From positions 255,501 to 319,500 of the forward strand of contig NZ_JAGJTM010000005.1 in assembly GCF_018221685.1 (NCBI RefSeq): 64,000 nt of DNA. The letters are read 5' to 3'. Below, in pieces: positions 40,898 through 49,375 of the stretch. Both the position numbers and the translations under genes were made by a program. The notes beneath the pieces were generated by a model, which did no database searches, was not told the origin of the DNA, and was given only the letters and a program-made list of their open reading frames with translations. The DNA comes from Bombella apis (GTDB lineage Bacteria > Pseudomonadota > Alphaproteobacteria > Acetobacterales > Acetobacteraceae). The stretch's first letter is position 1, and each line of letters starts with the position of its first letter.

Positions 40898-41198
40898 TGC
40901 AACTCAACAATAATTAACTATATATATTAATATAGAAAGGCAGGGGAACCTTCCTCTGCCTTTCACAATCCACTATTTTGACATAAGTAATATGTTACTA
41001 CACAGACCTGAAAGGATCAATTTTTTAAAAATTGAAAGAAATAAATATATTCTCAAGACAAATGTCAAATACCTCTGCTGGTAACCTATCTCAAAAACTA
41101 GCGCGATAACGGATGTTTTTTAAGAATACACAGGACAACATTCATCCCCCCATCCTCAAAAATAAAGTAACGTACGAATTTTTCAGGAAAAAACCACC
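40898..41198. other. AT-rich non-coding right end of the islet
   Basis: A 301-base stretch with no supported gene. It holds the terminator at 40935-40964, the A/T palindrome CAATTTTT-T-AAAAATTG at 41018-41034, and the boundary with tRNA-Tyr. Confidence 0.5.
40935..40964 (+). terminator. Terminator of the HD-nucleotidyltransferase operon
   Basis: GAAAGGCAGGGG (40935-40946) pairs with CCTCTGCCTTTC (40953-40964), with one G-U pair and a 6-base loop. The 3' arm ends TTTC. Confidence 0.7.
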
Positions 41199-41284
41199 TG
41201 GTGGAGGGGGTTGGATTCGAACCAACGTAGGCGTACGCCAGCGGATTTACAGTCCGCCCCCTTTAGCCACTCGGGCACCCCTCC
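41199..41284 (-). tRNA. tRNA-Tyr (anticodon GTA)
   Basis: An 86-base type II tRNA on the minus strand. It starts GGAGGGG, has a D-arm GCCCGAGTGGC, an anticodon stem-loop with GTA (plus-strand tac at 41248-41250), a long variable arm, TTCGAATCC in the T arm, and an encoded CCA end. Its 3' end faces the AT-rich islet. Confidence 0.97.
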
Positions 41285-41359
41285 GAACTCAGGATGAGCG
41301 TGTGATAATACGCATTTACTGCTATGTCAATGCGGGCCAGAAAGATTATACAAAGACTT

Positions 41360-42163
41360 ATGGCTAAAAAATCATCCTCCCGCCGTGTGGCCCTGCCCGA
41401 GGCGCAGAATCTCTCCCGCAACCGCTCCCGCCGCAGCACGACCCGGCACGGTGCCCCCGCCACGGGCAAGGGCTACTGGATCTACGGCCAGCACGCCGTG
41501 GAGGCCGCCCTGCTCAACCCTGCACGGGTCATCTACAGCCTTCTGGCGACAAAGGAAGCCGCCGACTCCCTGCCCGAGACGGCCCATCAGCCCCGCATCG
41601 TCAGCCGGGAAGAGCTGGATGCCCTCTGCGGGAAAGACGCCGTGCATCAGGGCGTCTGCCTGAATGTCGAACCACTGGAAAATCCCGCCATCGTGGATGT
41701 CATCGACCGCCCCGGCCCCATTCTGGTGCTGGACCAGGTCACGGACCCCCGCAACATCGGGGCCATCCTGCGCTCGGCCGCCGCCTTCGGGGCCGCTGCC
41801 CTTCTGGTGCAGGACCGCCATACACCTGATGAAACCGGCACCATGGCCAAAGCGGCCTCCGGCGGGCTGGATGTCGTGCCCATCATCCGGGAGACCAACA
41901 TTTCCCGTGCCTTACAGGGCCTTCAGAAAGCCGGGTTCTGGGTCGTGGGGCTGGATGCAGGCGGCACAAGGCTGGACCGCAACCAGCTCGGCGACCGTCG
42001 TGTGGCTCTGGTTCTGGGGGCCGAAGGGGCCGGTCTGCGCCGCCTGACACGGGAAACCTGCGATGAAATCGCCTCCATCCACATGTCCGGCCCGATGGAG
42101 AGCCTGAACGTCTCCAACGCCTCCGCCGTTGCCCTGTACGAGCTGACCCGCCCGCTGGACTGA
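41360..42163 (+). CDS. rlmB: 23S rRNA 2'-O-methyltransferase, RlmB/TrmH family
   Basis: A 267-residue SPOUT methyltransferase. The substrate-binding N-terminal part has WIYGQHAVEAALLNPARV; the catalytic knot has ILVLDQVTDPRNIGAILRSAAAFG, VLGAEGAGLRRLTRETCD and MSGPMESLNVSNASAVALYE, the three TrmH/RlmB motifs. It likely methylates the ribose of a 23S rRNA guanosine. The N-terminal 30 residues are basic and disordered. An upstream ATG at 41324 would add 12 basic residues; no clear ribosome site favours either. Confidence 0.88.
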   Translation: MAKKSSSRRVALPEAQNLSRNRSRRSTTRHGAPATGKGYWIYGQHAVEAALLNPARVIYSLLATKEAADSLPETAHQPRIVSREELDALCGKDAVHQGVCLNVEPLENPAIVDVIDRPGPILVLDQVTDPRNIGAILRSAAAFGAAALLVQDRHTPDETGTMAKAASGGLDVVPIIRETNISRALQGLQKAGFWVVGLDAGGTRLDRNQLGDRRVALVLGAEGAGLRRLTRETCDEIASIHMSGPMESLNVSNASAVALYELTRPLD

Positions 42164-42173
42164 TCCCAGACAC

Positions 42174-42212
42174 AAAAACGGGGTGGGACCGGAGAACCCG
42201 GTCACCACCCCG
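42174..42212 (-). terminator. Terminator between rlmB and the alkene reductase
   Basis: CGGGGTGG (42179-42186) pairs with CCACCCCG (42205-42212), with GACCGG/CCGGTC continuing inside around one bulged base. On the minus strand five Ts follow, so it best terminates the reductase gene and may also stop rlmB. Confidence 0.8.
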
Positions 42213-42235
42213 CTCTCAAGCGATACTATCGGCCA

Positions 42236-43315
42236 TCACTTGGCGAACGGATAGTCCGTATAGCCCTTGGCCCCCAGTGGGCCATAGCGTGTTTCCATAT
42301 CATCCTCCTGAAGCGGCAGATCATCCTTCAGGCGGCGTACAAGGTCAGGATTGGAAATATACAGCCGCCCAAAGCTGATGGCATCAGCCTTGCCCTCCGC
42401 TACGGCCTTCAGAGCCTCATCCCGTGTATATTCCTGATTCAGCACCAGCGGACGAGTAAAGACCTTACGAATTTCCGGGGACAGCTTGGGCTGGTCAGTC
42501 GCCGTGCCATATGTGCTGGTAGGACTGGCTTCACGCAGCTCCAGCCATGCCACCCCCAGATCATTCAGCATCTTTGCCGCCGGGATGAAGACGGCCTCCG
42601 GGTTGCTGTCAATCGTACCCTGCACTTCCCCGTTCGGGGAGAGGCGAACGCCGACATGCTCGGCCCCGACTTCCTTGATGACGGCTTCCGTCACCTCACG
42701 CAGCAGACGCAGACGGTTCTCGACAGACCCGCCATAGGCGTCCGTCCGGTGATTGGTGCCATCCCGCAGGAACTCATCCAGCAGATAGCCATTGGCGGAA
42801 TGAATCTGCACGCCATCGAACCCGGCCTTCATCGCATTGCGGGCCGCATGGGCATAGCTTTCCACAATCCCCGGAATCTCATCCAGACGCAGCGCACGGG
42901 CTTCCTCATAAGGGGCCTTGCCCTCATAAGTATGAATATGCCCCGGTGCCGTTGAGGGAGACGGTGCCACTGGCTGCTCGCCTGTAACGGAGGAATGAAC
43001 CATCCGCCCCATGTGCCAGAGCTGGCAGACAATCTTGCCGCCCTTTTCATGCACGGCATCGGTAACGGCCTTCCAGCCCTTCACCTGCTCCTCATTCCAG
43101 ATGCCCGTGGCATAGGCCCAGCCAAGCCCCTGACGGGAAATGCCCACCGCCTCGGAGATGATCAGACCGGCACTGGCCCGCTGGCCATAATATTCCGCCA
43201 TGATGGGGGTCGGGACGGCATCCTTGCCTGCCCTTGCCCGTGTGAGCGGTGCCATGACGACACGGTTGGCCGCCTTGATGGCTCCGAAGGAGATGGGATC
43301 GAAAAGTGTTGGCAT
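42236..43315 (-). CDS. nemA: Old yellow enzyme-type alkene reductase (NemA-like)
   Basis: A 359-residue FMN-dependent TIM-barrel reductase: DPISFGAIKAANRVVMAPLT at the start, IVCQLWHMGRMVHSS, GFDGVQIHSANGYLLDEFL, SVENRLRLLREV and ISFGRLYISNPDLV. The HSANGYL motif contains the His/Asn pair that binds substrates. Family members reduce nitro compounds, N-ethylmaleimide and enones with NADPH. It is divergent from an ArsR regulator across 160 bases holding a clear palindrome, so it is probably repressed until an electrophile appears. Confidence 0.93.
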   Translation of the reverse strand: MPTLFDPISFGAIKAANRVVMAPLTRARAGKDAVPTPIMAEYYGQRASAGLIISEAVGISRQGLGWAYATGIWNEEQVKGWKAVTDAVHEKGGKIVCQLWHMGRMVHSSVTGEQPVAPSPSTAPGHIHTYEGKAPYEEARALRLDEIPGIVESYAHAARNAMKAGFDGVQIHSANGYLLDEFLRDGTNHRTDAYGGSVENRLRLLREVTEAVIKEVGAEHVGVRLSPNGEVQGTIDSNPEAVFIPAAKMLNDLGVAWLELREASPTSTYGTATDQPKLSPEIRKVFTRPLVLNQEYTRDEALKAVAEGKADAISFGRLYISNPDLVRRLKDDLPLQEDDMETRYGPLGAKGYTDYPFAK

Positions 43316-43409
43316 GGTGTTTTCTCCTGAAAAACATGACCAGACAGATGACGGAGACAGGGACACATGGTGTCACCGCCCGTTCTTCTCAAACGCTAAC
43401 ACTTCCCTT

Positions 43410-43431
43410 TTGTTCTATCAACATAGAACAA
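43410..43431. promoter_or_regulatory. Palindromic operator between nemA and the ArsR gene
   Basis: TTGTTCTAT (43410-43418) and ATAGAACAA (43423-43431) form perfect 9-base arms around CAAC. It lies 95 bases before nemA and 45 before the ArsR gene, as expected for a site where the ArsR protein represses both promoters. Confidence 0.75.
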
Positions 43432-43438
43432 TGAAACC

Positions 43439-43468
43439 TTGACAAACAGCCCCCCGACTCCCGATACA
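43439..43468 (+). promoter_or_regulatory. Possible promoter of the ArsR gene
   Basis: TTGACA (43439-43444), an 18-base spacer, and GATACA (43463-43468). The ATG at 43476 then falls at about the expected transcription start, and no ribosome site precedes it, so the mRNA may be leaderless. Weak -10 match. Confidence 0.35.
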
Positions 43469-43475
43469 CGATCTC

Positions 43476-43802
43476 ATGGCTGCGCTGTATCATCACCCCG
43501 CCCCGGAAGACATCACCCTCCTGCCCCTTCTGCGGGCCGTGGCGGACCCTGTCCGTCTGGGCATCATCTGCCACCTGCACGGCCTGAAGGAAGCCAACTG
43601 CACGACCCTTCTGCGTGGCAGGCCAAAATCAAGCATGTCGCACCATTTTCAGGTCCTGCGGGAGGCCGGCATCCTGCACACCCGTGTGGAAGGGGTCCAG
43701 CACCGCAACACGCTCCGTCTTGACGTGCTGGAGGACCGCTTCCCCGGCCTGATGGCCTCCATCCTGCGGGAATGTCCGACAGAGTTTCCAGAAAAAGACT
43801 GA
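43476..43802 (+). CDS. ArsR-family transcriptional regulator
   Basis: A 108-residue winged-helix regulator: LLRAVADPVRLGIICHLHG, GRPKSSMSHHFQVLREAGIL (recognition helix) and RVEGVQHRNTLRL (wing) are standard ArsR features. A single Cys near residue 42 and another near the end do not make the classic metal site, so it may sense thiol-reactive electrophiles. Divergent from the alkene reductase, with the palindrome between them as its likely operator. Confidence 0.87.
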   Translation: MAALYHHPAPEDITLLPLLRAVADPVRLGIICHLHGLKEANCTTLLRGRPKSSMSHHFQVLREAGILHTRVEGVQHRNTLRLDVLEDRFPGLMASILRECPTEFPEKD

Positions 43803-43825
43803 CCCTCCAACGAGGGCCGTCCCCA

Positions 43826-44236
43826 TCAATGAGCGGCAGGCCCCGTCAGGTCCAATTCCGCCACAAGGCGGGCCTGCTCCGGCTGCCAGAGCAGGATGCG
43901 GGCATCGCCCTGCCCTGTCTTGAGCGTGACGGCCAGAAGGCCATCAGGGCGGGCCGTGACGGCCATGACCTGCTCATCCGCCTGCCTGGGCAGTTTCAGC
44001 AGGGCTGGCCCTGCCAGAGAAGCAGGCCCTGCCGCTGCCCGTGAAAGCTCGGAAGCCGCCGGAGCGGGTGAAGCCGAAGAGTGGTTCATCATCCGATGAA
44101 TGATGATTCCTACCAGCAGGACCGTCCCCAGAATGATCATCACCCCCATGATGATGACAGCCGCCACCAGAGCCCTGGGCGTGCGTGGCGGGTTCGACTC
44201 GCTGTTTTGTCCCGGCTCGACTAGATTGGGGGCCAT
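43826..44236 (-). CDS. Small membrane protein next to rluD (DUF6476-like)
   Basis: A 136-residue protein with one strong membrane helix (LVAAVIIMGVMIILGTVLLVGIII) and a C-terminal soluble part with QVMAVTARPDGLLAVTLKTG and RILLWQPEQARLVAELDL. Alphaproteobacteria often carry such a small membrane protein divergent from rluD (DUF6476 by memory); its role is unknown. ATG 44236 shares bases with the rluD ATG on the other strand; 44251 is a longer option. The long open frame continuing further upstream lies over rluD and is ignored. Confidence 0.7.
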   Translation of the reverse strand: MAPNLVEPGQNSESNPPRTPRALVAAVIIMGVMIILGTVLLVGIIIHRMMNHSSASPAPAASELSRAAAGPASLAGPALLKLPRQADEQVMAVTARPDGLLAVTLKTGQGDARILLWQPEQARLVAELDLTGPAAH

Positions 44237-45236
44237 GTCCGACTCACTCATCTCCGATTCTCTCCCTGCGGATGCGCCCGCTCTCTTCTCATTCACCATC
44301 ACGCCCGAGCAGACAGGGCAGCGGGCCGACCGTATGCTGGCAGACGCCATCGGTACCCTCTCCCGCTCCCGTGTCAAAGCCCTGATTGAGACGGGCCACC
44401 TTACCTGCAACGGCACGCCCCGGCGAGACCCCGCCTTCGCCCTGCGAGAGGGAATGACGCTGGAGCTGCGCCTGCCCCCGCCAGAACCGGCCCGCCCGCA
44501 GGCCGAAAGCATCCCGCTGGACATCCTCTTTGAGGACAGGGACCTCATCGTGCTGGACAAACCAGCCGGGCTGGTCGTCCACCCCGCCCCCGGCAATGAA
44601 ACAGGTACACTCGTCAATGCCCTTCTTGGCCATTGCGGGCCGGACTTTGAAGGGATTGGCGGGGAAAAACGCCCCGGCATCGTCCATCGGCTGGACAAGG
44701 ACACATCCGGCGTGATGGTCGTTGCAAAAACCCCCCTCGCCCATGAAGCCCTGTCCGAAGCCTTTGCGACCCGTACGATGGAACGGGCCTATCTCGCCCT
44801 GGCGTGGGGTCTCCTTCCGCCTTCAGGCGAGTTTGAAGGGGCGATCGGACGGGATAAGCGGGACCGCAAGCGCATGGCCGTCGTCCCTAATGGCGGCAAA
44901 CACGCCCTGACACGCTTCACGACGAAAGAAACTTTTCATACGGGGGTATCGCTCGTGGAGTGCCGGCTGGCCACGGGACGGACGCATCAGATCCGTGTCC
45001 ACCTGTCCCATAATGGCCACCCCCTGCTGGGCGACCCGGTCTATCTGCGTCGTGTCCCGGCAGCGGCCCGCAAACTGCCCGTGAACGTGCGCCATCAGGC
45101 TCTCGACTTCCCCCGTCAGGCCCTTCATGCCGCCACTCTGGGTTTTACCCACCCACGAACAAAGGAAGAACTGCTTTTTTCCGCCCCTCTCCCTGATGAT
45201 CTCCAGACCCTGATTGAAGCTCTCTCGGAAGGGTGA
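44235..45236 (+). CDS. rluD: 23S rRNA pseudouridine synthase RluD
   Basis: A 333-residue RluA-family synthase. An N-terminal S4-like RNA-binding part has RADRMLADAIGTLSRSRVKALI; the catalytic part has ILFEDRDLIVLDKPAGLVVHP, PGIVHRLDKDTSGVMVVAKT (catalytic Asp in HRLDKDTSG) and GRTHQIRVHLSHNGHPLLGDP. It modifies uridines in helix 69 of 23S rRNA in known members. rpoH follows 227 bases downstream, a common alphaproteobacterial order. Confidence 0.92.
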   Translation: MSDSLISDSLPADAPALFSFTITPEQTGQRADRMLADAIGTLSRSRVKALIETGHLTCNGTPRRDPAFALREGMTLELRLPPPEPARPQAESIPLDILFEDRDLIVLDKPAGLVVHPAPGNETGTLVNALLGHCGPDFEGIGGEKRPGIVHRLDKDTSGVMVVAKTPLAHEALSEAFATRTMERAYLALAWGLLPPSGEFEGAIGRDKRDRKRMAVVPNGGKHALTRFTTKETFHTGVSLVECRLATGRTHQIRVHLSHNGHPLLGDPVYLRRVPAAARKLPVNVRHQALDFPRQALHAATLGFTHPRTKEELLFSAPLPDDLQTLIEALSEG

Positions 45237-45290
45237 ACCACCTGACTTTTTATTAAGTTTGACTCTCGGCAGGAATCAATTAAAGAATAA

Positions 45291-45309
45291 TAGGACGAAA
45301 AAAGTCCTA
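45291..45309. repeat. Hairpin in the rluD-rpoH gap
   Basis: TAGGAC (45291-45296) and GTCCTA (45304-45309) flank GAAAAAA. No T-run follows. It could lie in the rpoH leader; function unknown. Confidence 0.4.
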
Positions 45310-45463
45310 TAAAGAATGGACATGTCTCTATTGCCTTATTTGCGATGGAGATACGGCCTGACCGGCGTTAAAATGCAGGCGCTGGTCTCATCGTTCCTGT
45401 AAGGGATAGGCTGGTATGATCTGCCCGCCTCTTCCCCAGTCGGGTGCAAGGAGTCGAAGTCGC

Positions 45464-46387
45464 ATGAAGTCTCCCTCAACTCTTCCCGCCATCGGCCCGG
45501 AGACCAACCTTTCCCGTTATCTTCAGGAAATCCGGCGGTTCCCCCTTCTCACCTCCGAGCAGGAACTCGCTCTTGCCCGCCGCTGGCGTGACAAACACGA
45601 CAGCACGGCGGCTCATGAACTGGTAACATCCCACCTGCGCCTTGTTGCCAAGATTGCCATGAGTTACCGGGGCTATGGTCTGCCTGTCAGCGAACTGATC
45701 AGCGAGGGCAATATCGGCATGATGCAGGCTGTCCGCCGTTTTGACCCGGAGCGAGGCTTCCGGCTGGCGACCTATGCCATGTGGTGGATCAGGGCAGCCA
45801 TTCAGGAGTACATCCTGCACAGTTGGTCTCTGGTGAAAATGGGCACGACCGCTGCCCAGAAGAAGCTCTTCTTCAACCTCCGCCGCCTGAAAGGGCAGAT
45901 GCAGGCTTATGAGGAAGGCGACCTGCAGCCAGAGCAGATTGATCATATTGCCAAAACACTGGGCGTGCCGGAGCAGGATGTCATCTCCATGAACCGCCGC
46001 CTTACGGCACCTGACCACAGCCTGAACGCCCCGCTCCGTGCAGATGGCGAGCAGGAATGGCAGGACTGGCTTGTGGACCAAAACGAGAATCAGGAAGACA
46101 CGCTGGCCGAAAGCGAGGACATGAGCGGGCGCAAGGCTCTGCTTGCCGAAGCCATGCAGACGCTCAATGACCGTGAGCGCCACATTCTGACAGAACGCCG
46201 CCTGAAGGAAGACCCCTCCACGCTGGAAGAACTCTCCCATCATTACGGTGTCTCCCGTGAGCGCATCCGTCAGATTGAAGCCCGTGCCATGGAAAAATTG
46301 CAGAAAGCCATGGCCTCCGCCGTCAAGGAACGCCGCAGGGAACAGGGCTTCTCCGAAGAAGAGGTGGCCGAAAAAGTCAAAGCCTGA
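45464..46387 (+). CDS. rpoH: RNA polymerase heat-shock sigma factor RpoH
   Basis: A 307-residue sigma-32. Region 2 holds LVTSHLRLVAKIAMSYRGYG, SEGNIGMMQAVRRFDPERGF, ATYAMWWIRAAIQEYIL; the RpoH box QKKLFFNLRRLKGQ is present and distinguishes it from RpoD; region 4 has LEELSHHYGVSRERIRQIE. It directs heat-shock genes. AAGGAG 10-11 bases before ATG 45464 sets the start over the longer frame. Confidence 0.95.
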   Translation: MKSPSTLPAIGPETNLSRYLQEIRRFPLLTSEQELALARRWRDKHDSTAAHELVTSHLRLVAKIAMSYRGYGLPVSELISEGNIGMMQAVRRFDPERGFRLATYAMWWIRAAIQEYILHSWSLVKMGTTAAQKKLFFNLRRLKGQMQAYEEGDLQPEQIDHIAKTLGVPEQDVISMNRRLTAPDHSLNAPLRADGEQEWQDWLVDQNENQEDTLAESEDMSGRKALLAEAMQTLNDRERHILTERRLKEDPSTLEELSHHYGVSRERIRQIEARAMEKLQKAMASAVKERRREQGFSEEEVAEKVKA

Positions 46388-46421
46388 TCCCCACCTCCTC
46401 CTTCAGAACTGCACTGAACAG

Positions 46422-46455
46422 AACGCAGCGGGGCCATACCCTAGCTGCGTTTTTT
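46422..46455 (+). terminator. Terminator after rpoH
   Basis: AACGCAGC (46422-46429) pairs with GCTGCGTT (46444-46451), running straight into a T-run ending at 46455. Confidence 0.8.
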
Positions 46456-46482
46456 CATGCAACAGGAAGAAACAGTAGACAC

Positions 46483-46512
46483 AAAAAAGGCGGCGTCCCG
46501 AAGGACACCGCC
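46483..46512 (-). terminator. Terminator after gap-pgk
   Basis: On the minus strand GGCGGTGTCC and GGACGCCGCC close a TTCG tetraloop with one G-U pair, followed by six Ts. A strong intrinsic terminator for pgk. Confidence 0.9.
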
Positions 46513-46539
46513 TCTTCCGTAAAACCAGCGAAACTGATC

Positions 46540-47733
46540 TTACTTGGCGCGCAGCACCTCAACACCCGGAAGGGTCTTACCCTCCAGCCATTCAAGGAAG
46601 GCACCGCCAGCCGTGGAGACATAGCTCATACGGTCAGCCACGCCAGCGTGACGCAGGGCAGAAACGGTGTCACCACCGCCAGCCACTGTCAGCAGCTTGC
46701 CTTCTTCGGTCAGCTTGGCAGCGGCACGGGCCACTTCCACGGTTGCCTTGTCGAAAGGCTCGATCTCGAAAGCACCCAGCGGACCGTTCCAGACAAGAGT
46801 CTTCAGGTCAGCAAGATGTTTGGAGATCAGCTCGGCTGTCTTCGGGCCAGCATCAAGGATCATGGTGTCTTCCGGCACCTTGTCCACCGGCACAACCTCG
46901 GAGGCTGCACCTGCCTTGAACTCACGGGCCACGACGGCATCCACCGGCAGGACCAGCTTGCAGCCTTTTTCCTTGGCGCGGGCGGCAATCTTGCGAGCCG
47001 TCTCATGCATGTCGGATTCCTGGAGGGACTTGCCAACCTTCACGCCTTCAGCAGCGAGGAAGGTGTTGGCCATGGCCCCACCAATGAACAGAACATCCAC
47101 CTTGTCCAGCACGTTGCCGATCAGGTCCAGCTTCGTGGAAATCTTGGACCCGCCAATCACGGCGCCGACAGGGCGCTTCGGGCTTTCCAGCGCAGCGGAA
47201 AGAGCCTTCAGCTCAGCTTCCATCAGGCGACCAGCATAGGCCGGCAGCAGATGGGCCACGCCCTCTGTGGAAGCATGGGCACGGTGGGCAGCAGAGAAAG
47301 CATCATCCACATAGATGTCCCCGTTGGCAGCCAGTGCCTTGGAGAATTCGGGATCGTTCTTCTCTTCCTCAGCGTGGAAACGTGTATTCTCCAGCAGGAG
47401 AACCCCGCCATCCTTCAGCGCATCCACAGCCTCTTTGGCCTTGGGGCCCACGCAGTCCGCAGCGAAGGCGACCGGGCGGCCAAGCAGCTCACTCAGACGT
47501 TTGCCAACCGGTGCCAGCGACATCTCGGGAACGACCTTGCCCTTGGGCCGGTCGAAGTGGCTGAGAAGGATGACCTTGGCCCCCTTCTCAGTCAGCTCAC
47601 GGATGGTCGGCAGCACACGCTCGATACGGGTCGTATCGGTAATGGCACCCTCATGCATGGGGACATTCAGGTCAGCGCGGAGAAGTACGCGTTTGCCACG
47701 TACCTCCGCCTTATCAAGCGTGCGAAAAGCCAT
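46540..47733 (-). CDS. pgk: Phosphoglycerate kinase
   Basis: A 397-residue glycolytic kinase that transfers phosphate from 1,3-bisphosphoglycerate to ADP. Signature parts include [42 protein letters not shown]-like ([16 protein letters not shown]) and the C-terminal [11 protein letters not shown] and [13 protein letters not shown]. Start 47733 is the conserved MAFRTLD. It begins 2 bases after the gap stop, so gap and pgk are coupled. Confidence 0.96.
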   Translation of the reverse strand: MAFRTLDKAEVRGKRVLLRADLNVPMHEGAITDTTRIERVLPTIRELTEKGAKVILLSHFDRPKGKVVPEMSLAPVGKRLSELLGRPVAFAADCVGPKAKEAVDALKDGGVLLLENTRFHAEEEKNDPEFSKALAANGDIYVDDAFSAAHRAHASTEGVAHLLPAYAGRLMEAELKALSAALESPKRPVGAVIGGSKISTKLDLIGNVLDKVDVLFIGGAMANTFLAAEGVKVGKSLQESDMHETARKIAARAKEKGCKLVLPVDAVVAREFKAGAASEVVPVDKVPEDTMILDAGPKTAELISKHLADLKTLVWNGPLGAFEIEPFDKATVEVARAAAKLTEEGKLLTVAGGGDTVSALRHAGVADRMSYVSTAGGAFLEWLEGKTLPGVEVLRAK

Positions 47734-47735
47734 GA

Positions 47736-48758
47736 TCAGAGTTTCCCGAACAGAGATGCCGTGTCGGACATACGGTTGGAGAAGCCCCACTCATTGTCGT
47801 ACCAGGCACAGATACGGACCAGCTCACCACCATCAACCAGCGCTGTCTGCGTGGCATCAAAGGTGGAGGAGAACGGAACGTGGTTGAAGTCGTGGCTCAC
47901 CAGCGGCTCCGTGTTGTAGCCGAGGATGCCCTTCAGGCGGCCTTCGGAAGCCTCACGGATGGCCTCGTTGACTTCCTCGACGGAGGACGGCTTGCGCTTC
48001 GGCACGAAGTCCAGGGAGACGAGGGAGACGTTCGGCGTCGGCACGCGGATGGCCGTGCCGTCCAGCTTGCCCTTGAGGTGCGGCAGAACCAGACCAACGG
48101 CACGGGCAGCACCCGTGGATGTCGGAATGATGTTGACCGCAGCGGCACGGGCACGACGGGGATCCTTGTGCAGCGTGTCGATGGTGCGCTGGTCACCCGT
48201 GTAGGAGTGGACGGTCACCATGTAACCACGCTCGATGCCGAACTTTTCATCCAGCACGGAAGCAACCGGGGAGAGACAGTTCGTCGTGCAGGAAGCGTTG
48301 GAGACGATCTGCATGCCCGGCTTCAGGGCGTCGTTGTTCACGCCGTACACGATCGTGGCGTCGGCATCCTTGCCCGGAGCAGAAACCAGCACATGCTTGG
48401 CACCGGCCTTCAGCAGGGCAGAAGCCTTGTCACGGGCCGTGAAGAGGCCTGTGCATTCCATGGCCACATCAACACCCTGGAGCGGAATCTCTTCCGGGTT
48501 GCGCTGGGCTGTCACCTTGATCGGACCGATGGTGCGGCCCTGGTGGGTCTTGATGAGCAGATCACCATTGACGACCTCGACCTCAGCCGGCAGACGACCA
48601 TGAACGGTATCGTACTTCAGAAGGTGAGCGTTGGCCTCCACGGAGCCGAGATCGTTGATCAGAACCGGCTCGACGTCAGTGCGCCCGCTTTCGATGATGC
48701 CACGAAGAACCAGACGCCCGATACGTCCGAACCCGTTGATTGCAATTTTAACGGCCAT
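47736..48758 (-). CDS. gap: Glyceraldehyde-3-phosphate dehydrogenase, type I
   Basis: A 340-residue NAD(P)-dependent enzyme. It begins [17 protein letters not shown] (Rossmann motif), carries the catalytic [13 protein letters not shown] with Cys, and ends with [15 protein letters not shown]. Full length. It is the first gene of gap-pgk and lies divergent from a lipoprotein gene. ATG 48758 follows a ribosome site GGAGGAAG. Confidence 0.96.
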   Translation of the reverse strand: MAVKIAINGFGRIGRLVLRGIIESGRTDVEPVLINDLGSVEANAHLLKYDTVHGRLPAEVEVVNGDLLIKTHQGRTIGPIKVTAQRNPEEIPLQGVDVAMECTGLFTARDKASALLKAGAKHVLVSAPGKDADATIVYGVNNDALKPGMQIVSNASCTTNCLSPVASVLDEKFGIERGYMVTVHSYTGDQRTIDTLHKDPRRARAAAVNIIPTSTGAARAVGLVLPHLKGKLDGTAIRVPTPNVSLVSLDFVPKRKPSSVEEVNEAIREASEGRLKGILGYNTEPLVSHDFNHVPFSSTFDATQTALVDGGELVRICAWYDNEWGFSNRMSDTASLFGKL

Positions 48759-48901
48759 TGGTCGCTTCCTCCGTAATTGGTAGCTAAAGGACTCCTTATC
48801 CATAGCACCACTGCCAGAGAGCAACAGAGGGAAAATGAAGTTTTTGAAGCAGCCCTGCTTCCCTCTTGCGTCATGCCCGGCTTCCTGTAACCTGTTGTTT
48901 T

Positions 48902-49375
48902 ATGATGGCTCTCTCTGTCCCCCGCTCTCTTCTGCGATTCCGCTCCACTGCCCTGCTTCTGCTGACGGCGTCCCTCTGCGGCTGCAATCCCATCGATCAA
49001 CGCACGTTCGATGCGCAGGCTGGCAGGCCTCCCAGAACGGCCACCCCGGCCCTGCCTGCTCCCGCCCCGAAAAAACCGGCCTTTCTCCAGATTGCTGGCG
49101 GCACACCAGAACGGGATTACGGGCCAGCGGTGGAGAAAGCCACCAAACTTGCACTGGGCCGCAAGAGCAACATCCTGTTCATCATCCAGGGCATGGCTCC
49201 CATGCAGCAGACGCCTGAGGCCGAGAGGCAGTCCCTCCAGCAGCTGACAGAGACGCTCGTCAACCCGGTCGCCAGCCATGTTCTGGCAGCCGGTGCCCGC
49301 CCCATCCAGCTGGAGATGAAAGTCGGCTCCAGCCCGACCGTCCAGAACAACATGGTCCGTATTTATGTCCGATAG
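48902..49375 (+). CDS. Putative lipoprotein, unknown function
   Basis: A 157-residue protein with a basic N-terminus, a hydrophobic segment (STALLLLTASLCGC) and a lipobox Cys near residue 30. The mature part has a Pro/Ala linker then a domain including ERDYGPAVEKATKLALGRKSN, LFIIQGMAPMQQ and VASHVLAAGARPIQLEM, which resembles CpaD- or OmpA-type periplasmic folds only loosely. I cannot assign a family. Its last 11 bases overlap the following glycosyltransferase, so the two are co-transcribed. Starts at 48902 and 48905 are both possible. Confidence 0.6.
   Translation: MMALSVPRSLLRFRSTALLLLTASLCGCNPIDQRTFDAQAGRPPRTATPALPAPAPKKPAFLQIAGGTPERDYGPAVEKATKLALGRKSNILFIIQGMAPMQQTPEAERQSLQQLTETLVNPVASHVLAAGARPIQLEMKVGSSPTVQNNMVRIYVR

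Larger units (their letters stand above)
38490..41190. mobile_element. AT-rich genomic islet at the 3' side of tRNA-Tyr
   Basis: This segment has a strikingly lower GC content (around a third by eye) than the GC-rich flanks, and codon use dominated by AAA, GAA, ATA and TTA. It holds only the HD and nucleotidyltransferase genes and lies against the 3' end of tRNA-Tyr, a common integration point. No integrase, transposase or flanking direct repeat is visible, so it is either a remnant or arrived by homologous exchange. Confidence 0.6.

Noticed and set aside
38490-41284. tRNA-Tyr attachment-site duplication marking an integrative element
   Set aside because: I looked for a second copy of the tRNA 3' end on the far side of the islet and saw none, and no integrase is present.
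45259-45290. Sigma-70 promoter for rpoH with TTGACT at 45259
   Set aside because: No acceptable -10 at 16-18 bases; the promoter of rpoH could not be fixed by eye.
46648-47919. Long plus-strand open frame (423 codons) over pgk and gap
   Set aside because: It is antisense to two certain glycolytic genes and has no family features.
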